Shown in pieces: positions 11,996 through 23,094 of a stretch of DNA of 64,000 nt. The DNA comes from Desmodus rotundus (taxonomy: Eukaryota; Chordata; Mammalia; Chiroptera; Phyllostomidae). The translations under genes and the position numbers were made by a program. The notes beneath the pieces are model-generated. The model saw nothing but the letters and a program-made list of their open reading frames with translations, was not told the DNA's origin and did no database searches. The stretch is from the NCBI RefSeq assembly GCF_022682495.2, contig NW_026527298.1, positions 1-64,000 on the forward strand, in the 5' to 3' direction. Each line of letters starts with the position of its first letter. Within the stretch, counting starts at the first letter, position 1.

Positions 11996-12429
11996 GGAAA
12001 AACTTCACACAGTTAGGTAACATGCCCAATGAATGACATCACTAGCAGTATTATTTACATTTAAAACAGGAAAGTTTACTAAAGATCCTGATTTGGAGAT
12101 GTTTTGGAAAGAGTTAAAGAGGGTAGTTTCATAACACTGTGAATGTTCTAAAGGTAACTGAACTGTTTTGCTTTAAAATGCTTAATTTTATGTTATGTGA
12201 ATTTGCCATAAAAAAAGATTCTCATTTGGAACAGGGTCATAAATTTCAGGCACACTTCTGAGCATGAGCCAAGTTTTTCCTGAGACTTTTGAGTCAGGCT
12301 GGAGAGTAGAGGATGGAACATTGATTGATGAGGTTGGTGGAGGGGGCAGGATGTAGCTGTCAAATATGTTTGTTCTGTTTCCTCCATCTCACATGTCCAA
12401 GACTTGGCTTGTGGGCCTCTGCCTGAACT

Positions 12430-12625
12430 TTCCTCCTCTGTTCCCCTACTTGGTGAACTCATCCCACAAGATCCAGTTCAAATAACACCTCTTGTAAAAA
12501 GTCTTCCCAGTCCTCAACCTAAAGTAGTATATTGTCACTAATAATTACTAATTAATACTAATAATGAATTTAATTCGGACTTTAATTTATTCGGGTCTGC
12601 TCTTCCACTAAGAAATCCCTAAGAA
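12430..12625 (+). mobile_element. L2 LINE 3' fragment
   Basis: Shows L2 3' UTR wording: 'agatccagttcaaataacac' followed by 'aagtcttcccagtcctc' and, after an AT-rich patch, a 'taagaacaagaactgtgcct' stretch. The copy-2 equivalent is 39,356-39,551. Confidence 0.55.
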
Positions 12626-12639
12626 CAAGAACTGTGCCT

Positions 12640-13630
12640 AGTTCACCATGTCCAAAGCTGAACTCATTATCTGCCTCAAACCCGCTCCTGATCTGTGTCT
12701 CCAAAACAGTAAATGACACTTCCATCTATCCTGCCCACTGGACTCCTCCCTCTCCCCCTTACCTCCATACAACCAAGTAAGAATTCCTTCTTCCTTCTAC
12801 ATCATTCTCCAATTCACTTTGGCCTCCCCTTGCTCATGGCCTCATCTCCTCTCTTACCTATAGCCGCCACTTCCAAATCTCTCAGCTTATGGCCTCATCT
12901 TCCCCAGAAATATTTCTTCCTGTGCTTAAAACCCTTCTGTGGCTTCCTACTGCTTCCAGACAGAATACCAACTCCCCACCAAGCTGCATAAGGCTCCATA
13001 TGGTCTGACTTCTGCTGATGGCTCCAGTTTCAAGGGTCAACAGGGCCCCAGACCTCTACTCTAAGAGCGCTCACCATCCTCTTTGGGGCTCTTACCTATT
13101 TATACAAGTTTATTCCTCTGCCTGCAACTCTCCCTCACAATGCTCTCTATCCTTCCATTGAAAATCCTTGTTGGCCCTTTAGAGGCTTACCCTGAACCTG
13201 CAAGGTTGACCAGGTGCCATTTCTGGGTTTCACAGTTCCCTGTGTCCCCCTTCCTGGCCCTTACCCATTTGTTTGTGTCCCCCTCTTCTGCCATGACCCC
13301 TCTGCCAAGGTGCCCCACCCAAGCCCTGAGCCCTCTACCTGTGCCCTCCCTTCCCACCCTGAGCCTGCTGCCTATGCCCGCTATCATGCCCTGATCCTTT
13401 TGTCTGTGCACCCTTATCCCATGCTGCCCTCTCTGCCTGGGCCTTCTCATCCCAGCACTATACATTCTAAGCTGTCATTGTCTTGTGACTGGTCTGTCTC
13501 CCCTCTGGAGTGAAAGCTGCATAAGGTCAGGGCCCAGGACTGTCTTGGTCACCCCTGTGGTCCTCAGCATCACCCAGCACAGGCTAGCAAAGGTAGAGGG
13601 TTCAGTGAAAACTGGTTGAATGACTGTTAA
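12640..13630 (+). mobile_element. L2 LINE 3' end spanning the identity switch
   Basis: Long L2-type segment: 'cttaaaacccttctgtggct' near 12,927, then the terminal part with 'gtgaaagctgcataaggtca' near 13,512 and an ending of the 'ggttgaatgactg' type at 13,613. The switch from 100% to ~95% identity between the two duplicate copies (13,351) falls inside it. The copy-2 equivalent is 39,566-40,555. Confidence 0.6.
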
Positions 13631-13850
13631 ATTTGTTGAATGGCTCAGGAGTCGGGGGCGGGGGGGGGGGGTGATACCATGGGAGGGAGAATTTTTTGAG
13701 AGGGTACTTAAGTTGATCCAATGGGAGTGACTTACTTTGGAATGCTGTTAACGAGTACCTCTGTTATGGAGGCTCCTTCTACCACCTAGTGTTAGCCTTG
13801 AAAACTGCGGGAGGTAAATACTCTGAAACATAAGGAACTACTTGTTTTTT
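13351..13850 (+). repeat. Diverged paralogous block (D1), right of identical copy 1
   Basis: This block aligns with 40,277-40,770 but carries about 25 differences, including short indels, in about 490 bp by my count. Four of them fall in the first 36 bases (13,351, 13,364, 13,380, 13,386). It comprises the 3' end of an L2 element and about 220 bp of flank. Independent L2 insertions should differ far more than 5%, so the two blocks are paralogues from an older duplication. Homology ends near 13,850. Confidence 0.85.
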
Positions 13851-13879
13851 TAAGAAGGTTAATGGTGCTGGGCCAGGGC

Positions 13880-14345
13880 TGAGATTAAATCCAAACATAA
13901 GCACACGATGATCTCAGATGCTCATGTGTATGCAACGTGGCCCACATGCATACCTACTATGCGAAAATGCAGACAAAAACATCTATACACTCATATATGG
14001 TTTGAGTGGTACATATGTACACCCAGATGTGAATACACAGTCACACATCAGGTTGGACACAGAGACAAACATGTAGACACCACCCAACAGGCATATCCCA
14101 AAGCATGTATTCATGTTACCCACAGACAGACACAGAGATCGGCATGCACTCAGGCACATTGGCAAGGACATGCACATTCTCTGATGTGCACTCACACAGG
14201 TATGCATGTATGAGCATGAACGGGTATGGATACCCACTTATGCACCAACACATCCTCCACAAAGTCAGGTGTAGGCATGACTTCATTTATTAACATGGAC
14301 ATGCTGACACTTCCATGCACTCAGACACACACAGATACTCCAAGC
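13880..14345. repeat. Degenerate CA/TG-rich tract
   Basis: About 450 bp of imperfect alternation of ACACAT, GCATGC-like and CACACAG units. It generates ORFs of 101 codons on plus and 84 codons on minus that are rich in Cys, His and Thr and are compositional artefacts. It lies just right of the diverged block D1 and has no counterpart after copy 2. Confidence 0.6.
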
Positions 14346-14497
14346 ATGTACCCAGAATGGTGCACATATACTGATATATAAATAAGGATAAACAGGATGA
14401 CAGAGGCATCTAGGAGAACCTACTGGATAGAACGACACAAACCTAAAGAGATCCAGGAGCACTCAACAGGGTTGAAGGGAAGGCTGACTTGCAGGGA

Positions 14498-14586
14498 ACC
14501 CAGGCATCTTCCCTGACTGGGAATCGAGCCAGCGATCCTTTGGTTTTCAGGCCAGTGCTCAATCCACTGAGCCACACCAGCCAGGT
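14498..14586 (-). mobile_element. VES-type tRNA-derived SINE, 5' fragment
   Basis: Reading in reverse, the head GACCTGGCTGGTGTGGCTC at 14,586 is followed by B-box-like 'gctcgattcccagtcaggg'-type sequence. The rest of the element is missing. Confidence 0.75.
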
Positions 14587-14599
14587 CTTATATAACAAT

Positions 14600-16325
14600 A
14601 TTTTGCTGAGGATGAACTCCTTTCGCTTTACCTTGCCTCAGAAGCACTTTATCTGCGCTTCAATTCTAAATGATAGCTTTTCTGGACAGAGTAATCTATG
14701 TTGTAGATCCTAACTTTTCATCATTTTGAATACTTCTTGGCTGTCCCTTCTAGTCTGAAAATTTTCTTTTGAGAAGTCAGCTGACAGTCTTATGAAAACT
14801 CCTTCATAGGTTATTATCTGCTTTTCTCTTGCTGACTTTAAGACTCTCCTTTATCATTAATTTTTGGCATTTTATTTACTTAATTATTTGGCCACTGGTA
14901 TTTATTTGTTCTATATGTATGTGTGAGTGAAGATGCTGGAAAATAGAGGAATTAAAAAAAAATAAAATGAAATCTCAAAAATTTCACAAAAGTTATACTA
15001 AGCTGGCACGTTTAACAAGTTGTGTTTCCCCATATACTCTCCAACACTTGAGATCAGTTGCAGAAATGTTCACCAATTTGATGGATGAAAAATGGCATCT
15101 CACATTGTGTTGATTTGCATATACCTGATTATCTGTGAGGTTGACTAGCTTCCCTTTTCTAAAAATTTAATCTCTATTGTATTTTTTTCCCATTAGCATT
15201 TAGTCCCCTTATACTGTCCTCCTCGCAACTTTTGGAATTTTAATTATGATGTGTCTTGGTGTGAATCTCTTGCATTCATCTTGTTTGGAATACTCTGTAT
15301 TTCCTGGACTTGCATGTCTATTTCCTTCATCATATTAGGGACATTTTCTTTTATTATTTTTCAAATAGGTTTTCTTTTTTTTTCACTTTTGGATTTCTGT
15401 TTATTTCAATCTTATATTTCAATTTTTAAAATAAAATTTATCAAATATTTTTTTGAAATTAGGAAATACATTTATTTTTATTTTTATGTTTTTATTTTTA
15501 TTTTTATTCAGTTACAATTGTCTGCATTTTATAGAGTCTATCATCCCAAAGAAGCAAAATACACATTCTTTTCAAATGCACATGGAACATTTTCAAAGAT
15601 AGACCACATGATAGGACACAAAACAAGCCTCAACAAATTCAAGAAAATTGAAATCATACCAAGTATTTTCTCAAATAGGTTTTCAATTTCTTGCTCTTTC
15701 TCTTCTCATTCTGGCACTCCTATGATGTGAATGTTGGAATGATTGAAGTTGTCCCAAAGCCTTCTTGCATGATCCTTGTTGTTTTTTATTCTTTTTTATT
15801 CTCGCTGTACTGATTGGATGTCTTTTTCTGCCTTATGTTCCAAATCATTGACTTGATTCTCAGCTTCATCCACTCCACTGTTGATTCCCTGTAAATTGTT
15901 CTTTATTTTTATTTGTGCCTCCTTCATTTCTGATGGGATCATTTTAATGCTGTTGAAATACCCACTGAGATCCTTGAGCATCCTTATAACTAGTGTTTTG
16001 AACTCTGCGTCTTATAGCTTGCTTATCTTCATTTTGTTTATTTCTTTTTCAGGAGTTTTGATCTGTTCTTTCAGTTGGGCCATGTTTCTTTGTCTCTTCA
16101 TTTTTGGCAGCTTCCTTGTGTTTATTCTATGTATTAGATAGAGCTGCCTTGACTCTGTGTCTTGGTAGCGTGGCTTAATGTAGTAGGTGTCCGGTAGGGT
16201 CCAGTGGCACAGCCTCCCTCAATACCCAAGCTGGGTAATTAAGGTGAGCCCTTCACGTGGCTGAGTACACCCTCCTCTTGGAGTTTAGTCTTGATTGCTG
16301 TCAGCAGGTCATGGGAGTCCATATT
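14600..16325 (-). mobile_element. Mosaic L1 ORF1 element with embedded fragments
   Basis: Antisense ORF1 carboxy-terminal sequence lies at 14,605-14,875, RRM region at 15,210-15,390 and 15,660-15,770, and the amino-terminal coiled-coil region at 15,775-16,085 with a start codon near 16,082. L1 5' UTR continues to 16,325. Two foreign blocks interrupt it: an older antisense L1M fragment (about 14,980-15,190) and a sense-strand ORF2 endonuclease fragment (15,530-15,665, reading YTFFSNAHGTFSKIDHMIGH). All frames are broken. Confidence 0.65.
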
Positions 16326-16333
16326 TATTGGAC

Positions 16334-17948
16334 TTCCAGTCAAGATGGTGGCATAGGCAGACATGACTCACAACCACACAGCCACATCAAAATTACAGCT
16401 AAAATATAGAACAACCATCACTCAGAAATTGAGTTGAATACAAGTCTGACAACTATGGAATTAAAGAAATCACATCCATGCAGACTGGTAGAAGGGGTAC
16501 AGACATGGAACAGGCTGGTTCCACATACACCAGCCTGTTATCCACCAGTGTCTATATTTGGGTGTTGGTGATTTCCCATCAGGACAGGATAAAACGTGGA
16601 GGATAAAATCTGGGAGTGACATCTCAGGAGAGAGGAGTCCCTGCCCCATACCACATCCCACAACCCAGGGTTCCAGTGCCAGGAAGATAAGTCACCAGAA
16701 CTTCTGGCTGCAAAAACCAGTGGGGACTGAGTTGGTGGAAAAAACTTCTGGAGCTCCAAAGTTTTGAAGCTCCTCTAAAAGATCCCACATATGGACTCAT
16801 CTACTTAGATTCAGTCCCTCTAAGATCTGGCACTGGGATGGCAGTTTGGAAGACACAGTGGCATGCTGGGAGAGACTGAGGTGTCTGGCATCAAGGCAAG
16901 CAGAGGCCATTGTCCATTTTCTGGGCCTTCCTCCCACAGAGCCACAGAACCAGCAGGCTGGTGCCATATTTGAGACTCCATCAACCTGGCTAACACTGTT
17001 TGACTCACCATGGAGATCCCCAGAGACTCTGCCCCACCCTACTGAGGGGCCCACCCAAACTGCTTTTCCAATACTCTCAAACAAACAACAGCTGGCCTCA
17101 GTGAGCCCCAGGCTTAGCTCTAGCAACAGCCAGACTAGATTCACAGCTTGGCTTTGCCTGGGAATCTGCAAGGCCAGCAAATCAGCAGCCTTTTCAGACT
17201 GTTTTATAGCTTAGGAAGGGTGGTCCCAGGCCAAACAGGTGGAGGCTGACCTTGGCCTGCACCGCTCAGGAAACCCCAGGGCCAGAGCACCCAGGGGACA
17301 GCTACAGACCACTTTGGAGCAGTGCCACCCTGTCCCTGCACAGGTGATCTTGCATGGAGGGTGGACATTGGTGTTAAGTGGTCACAGCCAATCCCTGCAG
17401 CTGAGTGGACTGGGTAAATCTCTCAAGTTGATCTGTCAAGAGCAGCCAAGGTTCAACTACAAGAAGAGGATGTACTAAGACTAAGGGTGCATGTCAAGTA
17501 TCCAGCTTGGGTGATAGGGGAGGCTGTGCCACTGGACCCTAGAGGACACCTACAAAAGGTCATGATACCAAGACACAGAATCAAAGCAGCTCTACCTAAT
17601 ACATAGAAACAAAAGTAGTAAGGCTGCCAAAACAAGAATACAACAAACATGGCTCAAATGAAAGAACACATCAAAACTCCAGTAAAAGAACTAAACAAAA
17701 TGGAGATAAGCAATCTATCAGATGCAGAGACCAAAACACTGCTGATAAGGATGCTCAGGAAACTCAGTGGGTACTTCAACAGCATAAAAAAGACCCAGGA
17801 GGAAATGAAGGATTTACTAACTAAACTAAAGAACAATTTACAGGCAATCAGCAGTGGAGACGATGAAGCTGAGAATCAACTCAATGATTTGGAAATAAGG
17901 AAGCAAAAAAACAATGAGTCAGTACAGCAGGAAGGAAAAACAATTTGA
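16334..17948 (+). mobile_element. L1 5' UTR plus truncated ORF1
   Basis: Starts with a 'cttccagtcaagatggtggc' L1-type head. A long 5' UTR of about 1.3 kb follows, then ORF1 from ATG 17,649 for 99 codons (MAQMKEHIKT, then coiled-coil heptads). The element is cut at 17,948, where another element begins. The same 5' UTR family appears at 25,600-26,430. It is head to head with the minus-strand element to its left. Confidence 0.75.
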
Positions 17949-19453
17949 AATATAGGATGACTTCCAGCCAACATGGAGGTGTAGGAAGATACACTTTGCT
18001 TCCTCGCACAACCAAAAGAAGGACAACAACATATATAAAAACAGGAGCAATCAGAACTGCGAGATAATTGAACTATATGGAAGTCAGACAATTTTGGAGT
18101 TAAAGAAGAAACATTCATCCAACTGGTAGGAGGGGGTGGAGATAGGCAGCCAGGATGGAGAGGACATGGGGCAATGCAACAGACCAGCTGGGAGAGACGG
18201 TGGCTAGTGTACCGGGCTGTCCCACATTCACATGCAGATAAGCCAGGAGGAGCAACTGGGGATCGAGACAAACAACAAAACCCAGGGTTCCAGCATGGGA
18301 AACTAAAGCTTCAAAACCTCAAGCTGTGAAAAATCTGTGGAGGTTGTGGTGGAGGGAGGAACTCTCAGCCTCACAGGAGAGTTCATTGGAGAGATCCATG
18401 GGAACCTAGAATGTACACAAGCCCACCACCCTTGAATCAACACAAAAAAGGCCCAATTTGCTTGTGGGTAGTGAGGGAAGTGACTGAAAGTGAGGCCATA
18501 GCCAATCAAGCTGCAATTTTCTTTCTGACACCTCCCCCACATACAGCACCACAACGCAGCAAAGTGGGTTGCCCCACACTTCTGAATGCCTAACCTCCAC
18601 CCCTTACAATGTAACAGGTATGCAGAGACCAAGAAATATGGCCCAAATGAAAGAACAGATCAAACCTCCAGAAAAAGAACTAAACAACGAGGAGATAGCC
18701 AACCTACCTGATGCAGAGTTCAAAACACTGCTAATCAGGATGCTCACAGAAATGATTGAATACGGTTCAAAATAGAGGAAGAAGCTAAGGCTATGTAAAG
18801 TGAAATAAGGAAAAATATACAGGAAACAAATGGTGGAGGGAAGAAAACTGGGACTCAAGTCAACAACTTGGAGCACAAGGAAGAAACAAACATTAAACTG
18901 GAACAGAATGAAGAAACAAGAATTCAAAAACATGAGGAGAGGCTTAGGAACCTCTGGGACAACTTTAAAACGTCAACATTAGAATCCCAGGGTGCCAGAA
19001 GGAGAAGAGGAAGAGAAAAAAATTGAAAACTCATTTGAAAAAACAATGAAGGATAACTTCCTCAATCCGGCAAAGGAAATAGACTTCCAGGATGTCCAAG
19101 AATCTCAGAGAGTCCCAGACAAGTAGCTCCCAAGCTAAGAAACATCAAAATTAAATTTCTCAAGATTAAAGATAAGGAGAGAATCTTAAAAGCAGCAAGA
19201 GAAAAGGACACAGTTACCTACAAAGGAGTTCCCATAAGACTGTCAGCTGATTTCCCAAAAGAAACCTTGCAGGCAAGAAGGGGCTGGAAAGAAGTATTCA
19301 AAGTCATGGAAGGCAAGGGCCTACATCCAAGATTGCTCTATCAAGCAAAGCTATTGTTTAGAATGGAAGGGCAGATAAAGTGCTTCCCAGAGAAGGTCAC
19401 TTAAAGGAGCTCATCATCACCAAGCCCTTATTACAGGAAATGTTAAAGGGAAT

Positions 19454-20355
19454 TGATGTGGGCACTAGCGTGCAGTGTCTGCAGTGTTGTGGCTGAGATG
19501 AGACAAATTCACACAGACTACTGAGTCCTGTGGAGGAAAAGGGATGACACCGCGACTCTCTCAAGGGGAGAGCTCCCCGACCATTGCCTTGACAGGCTTT
19601 TACCAGGTTTAATTTGCATAGGAATACAGGGCATATATGTAGAGCTCATCAGTCACTGTCAGGCAGAGATGATCAAATAATAGATAACATTCAAAGAACT
19701 TTGAGGGCTTATTTAGAGTCAGGGTCAGATAGCAGAGGGGCCATAAAACTTTGGGGAACCAAACTCCTTTCATGCTTGGACCCCTATCATTTAAATTGAG
19801 GGTATTAGCCAAGTAGGTTTCATAGGATTTTATGCATTCTTTTTTAGGCCTGATCAACCTGGGGAACCTGCCTTTTCCAGCACAGGGCTGCACCCACCTC
19901 TGGCATTGTTTCAGGCTTTAGTCATAGTTTCAGGCTTAAGTCATAGTTTCAGGCTTAAGTCAGGGAGGGGAAGTAAGGCAGCCAAGAAATTAGGAGACTT
20001 CTTGCAGACAGAATGAGGACTCAGGCTATGTCAAAGCCGAGGGTCGAGGGTCCATCACTCCCTTTTACTATAGCTCCCCAAGTACTTCCCTGAGGGCCCC
20101 TTCACGACCATGCTTGTCTTAGGTCATCCCTCCTTTCAGGAATCTTACCTGTCAGTGGTTAACTGGTCATCTGCTTGGGGCCAAGCAGGGTGAGGTGAAA
20201 GGGGGCAGAGGTGGTGCCCCTACAGGGAAGATAAGCTTTGTCTCCTAAGTGGCTTAAGGTCCCAAGGTCTTTTTACTCAGCCTTAGCTATGGGCCGGGGG
20301 GTGGGGTGTGGGGGGTGGTTACAGATTCTGAAAACAGGAAAGGAGGTTCCCAACT
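19454..20355 (-). mobile_element. Solo LTR of a class-II (ERV2-type) endogenous retrovirus
   Basis: A 902-bp block interrupts the HAL1-like element and is flanked by the 6-bp direct repeat GGGAAT at 19,448-19,453 and 20,356-20,361. Six bases is the usual target duplication of class-II elements. In minus orientation it starts AGTTGGGAACC (one base off the expected TGTTGGG) and ends CCCACATCA. An ATTAAA signal (complement at 19,608-19,613) sits close to a TATATG box (about 19,630), as in LTRs with a short R region. There is no internal retroviral gene. Family assignment is inference. Confidence 0.65.
19908..19964. repeat. Three tandem 19-bp repeats in the LTR U3 region
   Basis: The units at 19,908-19,926, 19,927-19,945 and 19,946-19,964 share GTTTCAGGCTTAAGTCA with one or two changes each. 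Tandem repeats in U3 are often enhancer elements. No activity can be inferred here. Confidence 0.85.
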
Positions 20356-20769
20356 GGGAATTATATAAGAAATAGAAGAAGATAAAAAACTATGAACGGT
20401 AAAATGATAACAAATTCACAATTATCAACGACTGAACCTAAAAAAAAAAGAAAACAAAAACTAAGCAAACAATTAGAACAGAATCAGAGAAATGGACATC
20501 ACATGGAGGGTTTTCAGTGGGGAGGTGGAGCGGAAGAATCGGGGGGCAAAGGTACAAGGAATAAGAAGCATAATTGGTAGGCATAAAATAGGGAGAGGTT
20601 AAGAATGGTATAGGAAACAGAGAATTCAAAGAACTTATATGTACAACCCATGGACATGAACTAAGGGGGGAATGCCGGAGGGTTGGGGAGTGCAGGGTGG
20701 AGGGGCATTACAGGGGAAAAATTGGGAAAACTGTAATAGTATAATCAATAAAATATACTTCTAAAACAA

Positions 20770-21150
20770 GAAAGTGTCCAAGAAACATTCTTATGTGGCT
20801 AAGCAGGGTTTGAAAGTGTACACACGAGACAGCCTTTCCCAACATTCGTCTACTGGGGACTTGTATGTCACACAGTGAGATGCTGTGCAACCAATAAAAA
20901 TAAAAACTGAAATTTAAACACATAAAATTACACAATGATTTCTAGTGAAATATTTGTGTTATAAAACCACCTTGTGGAAATATTTGGACAAACATGATAG
21001 AAGACTATGTTTCTCACCAGACCCTAAATAAATTGGTACTTTTCCTTCAATAAGAGAAAAATTCAGAACTTGAGAAAGACATTACTAAAAATGTTTTAAT
21101 GAAGTCTCTTTCATTTTAACTTAATATATAATCATGTAAAATTGGATGTT
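20770..21150. other. Intergenic, no recognised feature
   Basis: AT-rich unique-looking sequence between the HAL1-like 3' end and a SINE. The minus-strand ORF of 75 codons starting at 20,935 has no domain. Confidence 0.45.
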
Positions 21151-21164
21151 TACTGCACAATTTT

Positions 21165-21386
21165 ATTTTTTTATTCTTTAAAAAAAGACTTTATTTATTT
21201 GTTTTTAGGCGGAGGGAAAGGGTGGGAGAGAGGAAGAAAAACATCAATGTGTGGTTGCCTCTTTCGCACCCCACTCTAGGTCCCTAGCCTGCAACTCAGG
21301 CATGTGCCCTGACCAGGAATTGAACCAGTGACTCTTTGGTTCACATGCTGGTGCTCAATCCATTGAGCCATACCAGCCAGGTCTTA
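21165..21386 (-). mobile_element. VES-type SINE, full length
   Basis: Reverse-oriented tRNA-derived SINE with its head at 21,383 (GACCTGGCTGGTATGGCTC) and a T-rich 3' end at the left. It is flanked by a perfect 13-bp duplication, ACTGCACAATTTT, at 21,152-21,164 and 21,387-21,399, so its limits are certain. Confidence 0.9.
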
Positions 21387-21771
21387 ACTGCACAATTTTG
21401 TTAGTTCTCTGCTTCTGGATTTTCCTCCCTTGGCTTCAAGTACCTGAGCATTGGAGGGGGCCCTCCCAATGTAAGAAGAGTGTGCAAAACAGACTGTTTG
21501 AGGGGGGAGGATGAGCACTCCACTGCTCACAAGGGGTGAGCTATCGAGACTCTGTTTTTAAGCACTGAAATAAGTGACTTTAATGACACCTAATTACAAA
21601 GTTTCTTATTTTGGCTGAAGGAGGAGGAGTATAGTAGTATAGACACTCTGGAAAAGAGTTTGTTAGATTCTTATAAAATCAAACATACACTTATGAAATG
21701 ACCCAGCAATGCCCCTCTGAAGTATTTACACAAGATAAATGAAAACCTATGTTCACACAAAAACCTGTATG

Positions 21772-22046
21772 ATGCCCTGGATGGTGTGGCTTAGTTGGTT
21801 GGAGTGTGGTCCTGTAATCAAAAGGTTGCAGGTTCAGTTCTAGTCAGGACACATACCGAGGTTGCAGGTTGAATCCCAGGTCCTGCTGCATGTGATCCCC
21901 AGTCAGCTTGTGTACAGGAGGCAACCAATCTATGCTCATCTCTTGCATCGATGGTTCTCTCTCCATGCCTCTCCCTCCAAAAGCAATGAAAAAAACCAAA
22001 ACAAAACATGTCCTCTGGTATGGATTTTCAAAAATTAAATAAAAAG
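21772..22046 (+). mobile_element. VES-type SINE inserted in old L1M
   Basis: Head ATGCCCTGGATGGTGTGGC at 21,772, degenerate tRNA-like region, pyrimidine-rich 3' part and A-rich tail. It is flanked by CCTGTATG at 21,764-21,771 and 22,047-22,054. Confidence 0.8.
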
Positions 22047-22141
22047 CCTGTATGCTAAGGTTTATAGTAACTTTATTTTTAGTTGCCAAAAACCAAATCC
22101 AACCCAAATGTCTTTCAATTGATGAATGGACTTTATACTTT

Positions 22142-23094
22142 CCTTTTTTTGAATTGTTATTCAACTACAGTTATCCCCATTCTTCCCCCATTACTCTCCC
22201 CTGCCCTACCCACACCCCACCTCCCACATTCAATCTGTCCCCTGCCCCATTGTCTTTCCCATGGGTCCTTTATACAAGTTCCTCCCCTTCCCCGTCTTTC
22301 ACCCATTACCCCACTCACCCTTCCCCTCTGGTTACTCTCAGTTTGTTCTTCATTTCCAAGTCTCTCTGTTTATTTTGCTCACTTGTTTGTTTTGTTGATT
22401 AGTTTCCACTTGTAGATGAGATCATATGGTATTTGTCTTTCTCCACCTGGTTTATTTCACTGAGCATAAAACTCTCTCCCGTTCCATCCATGCTGTAGCA
22501 AAGGGTAGCAGTCCTTTTTTTCTACTGCATAGGATTCTACTGTGTAAATGTGCCACAGTTTTTTGATCCACTCATTTACTGATGGGCACTTAAGCTGTTT
22601 CCAGCACTTAGCTATTGTAAATAGCACAGCTATGAACATTGGGGTGCATAGCAGTGTTTGAATTGGTGTTTCAGGATTCTTAGGTTATAATCCCAGCAGT
22701 GGAATTGTCAAATCAAAAGGTATTTCCAGTTTTAGTTTTCTGAGGAAATTCCATACTGTTTTCCATAATAGCTGCACCAGTCTGCTTTCCCACCAACAGT
22801 GCACTAGGGTTCCCTTTTTTCCACAACCTTGTCAGCACTTGTTGTTTGTTGATTTGGTTATGATGGCCATTCTAACCAGTGTGAAGTGGTAGCTTATTGT
22901 GGTTTTAATTTGCATCTCTGTTATGGCAAATGATGTTGAGCACCCTTTCATATGTCTCTGGGCCATTTGTGTGCCCTCCGCGGAGAAGTGTGGTTCAGGA
23001 CCTTTGCCCATTTTTTAACTGGATTGTTTGTCTTCCTAGTGTGGAGTCCTGTGAGTTCTTTATATATTTTGTAGATCAAACCCTTATTCAAGTT
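22142..23094 (-). mobile_element. 5'-truncated L1 inserted in old L1M
   Basis: Reverse-oriented L1: the 3' UTR tail is at 22,150-22,420 (C-rich antisense) and the ORF2 carboxy-terminal region runs to 23,094. Its flanks, TGAATGGACTTTATAC at left and TGAATGGAGTTTAGTA at right, look like an aged target duplication. Confidence 0.75.

Larger units (their letters stand above)
1..13350 (+). repeat. Direct segmental duplication, copy 1
   Basis: This stretch recurs at 26,927-40,276 with a constant offset of 26,926 bp. All stretches I compared by eye, and every open reading frame in the interval, are identical, so there is no net indel in 13.35 kb. The left limit is the window edge, so the real copy may extend further upstream. 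The identity ends abruptly at 13,351. The duplicated content is retroposons and intergenic DNA; no functional gene is recognised in it. Confidence 0.95.
17955..20765 (+). mobile_element. HAL1-like element split by a solo LTR
   Basis: The head is near 17,957 ('cttccagccaacatggaggt'), followed by a 5' UTR to 18,637. ORF1 starts at ATG 18,638 and is broken after about 45 codons. RRM and carboxy-terminal phrases follow to about 19,447. After the LTR insertion (19,454-20,355) the 3' UTR resumes at 20,362 and ends in the 'taatcaataaaatatacttc' tail near 20,762. There is no ORF2. Without the LTR the element is about 1.9 kb. Confidence 0.8.

Noticed and set aside
12713..13513. Pro/Leu-rich ORFs of 92-103 codons
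   Set aside because: They overlap one another in an L2 3' UTR with C-rich composition and have no domain.
13908..14237. Cys/His-rich ORFs on both strands resembling metal-binding repeats
   Set aside because: They are produced by the CA/TG-rich tract; both strands are open for compositional reasons.
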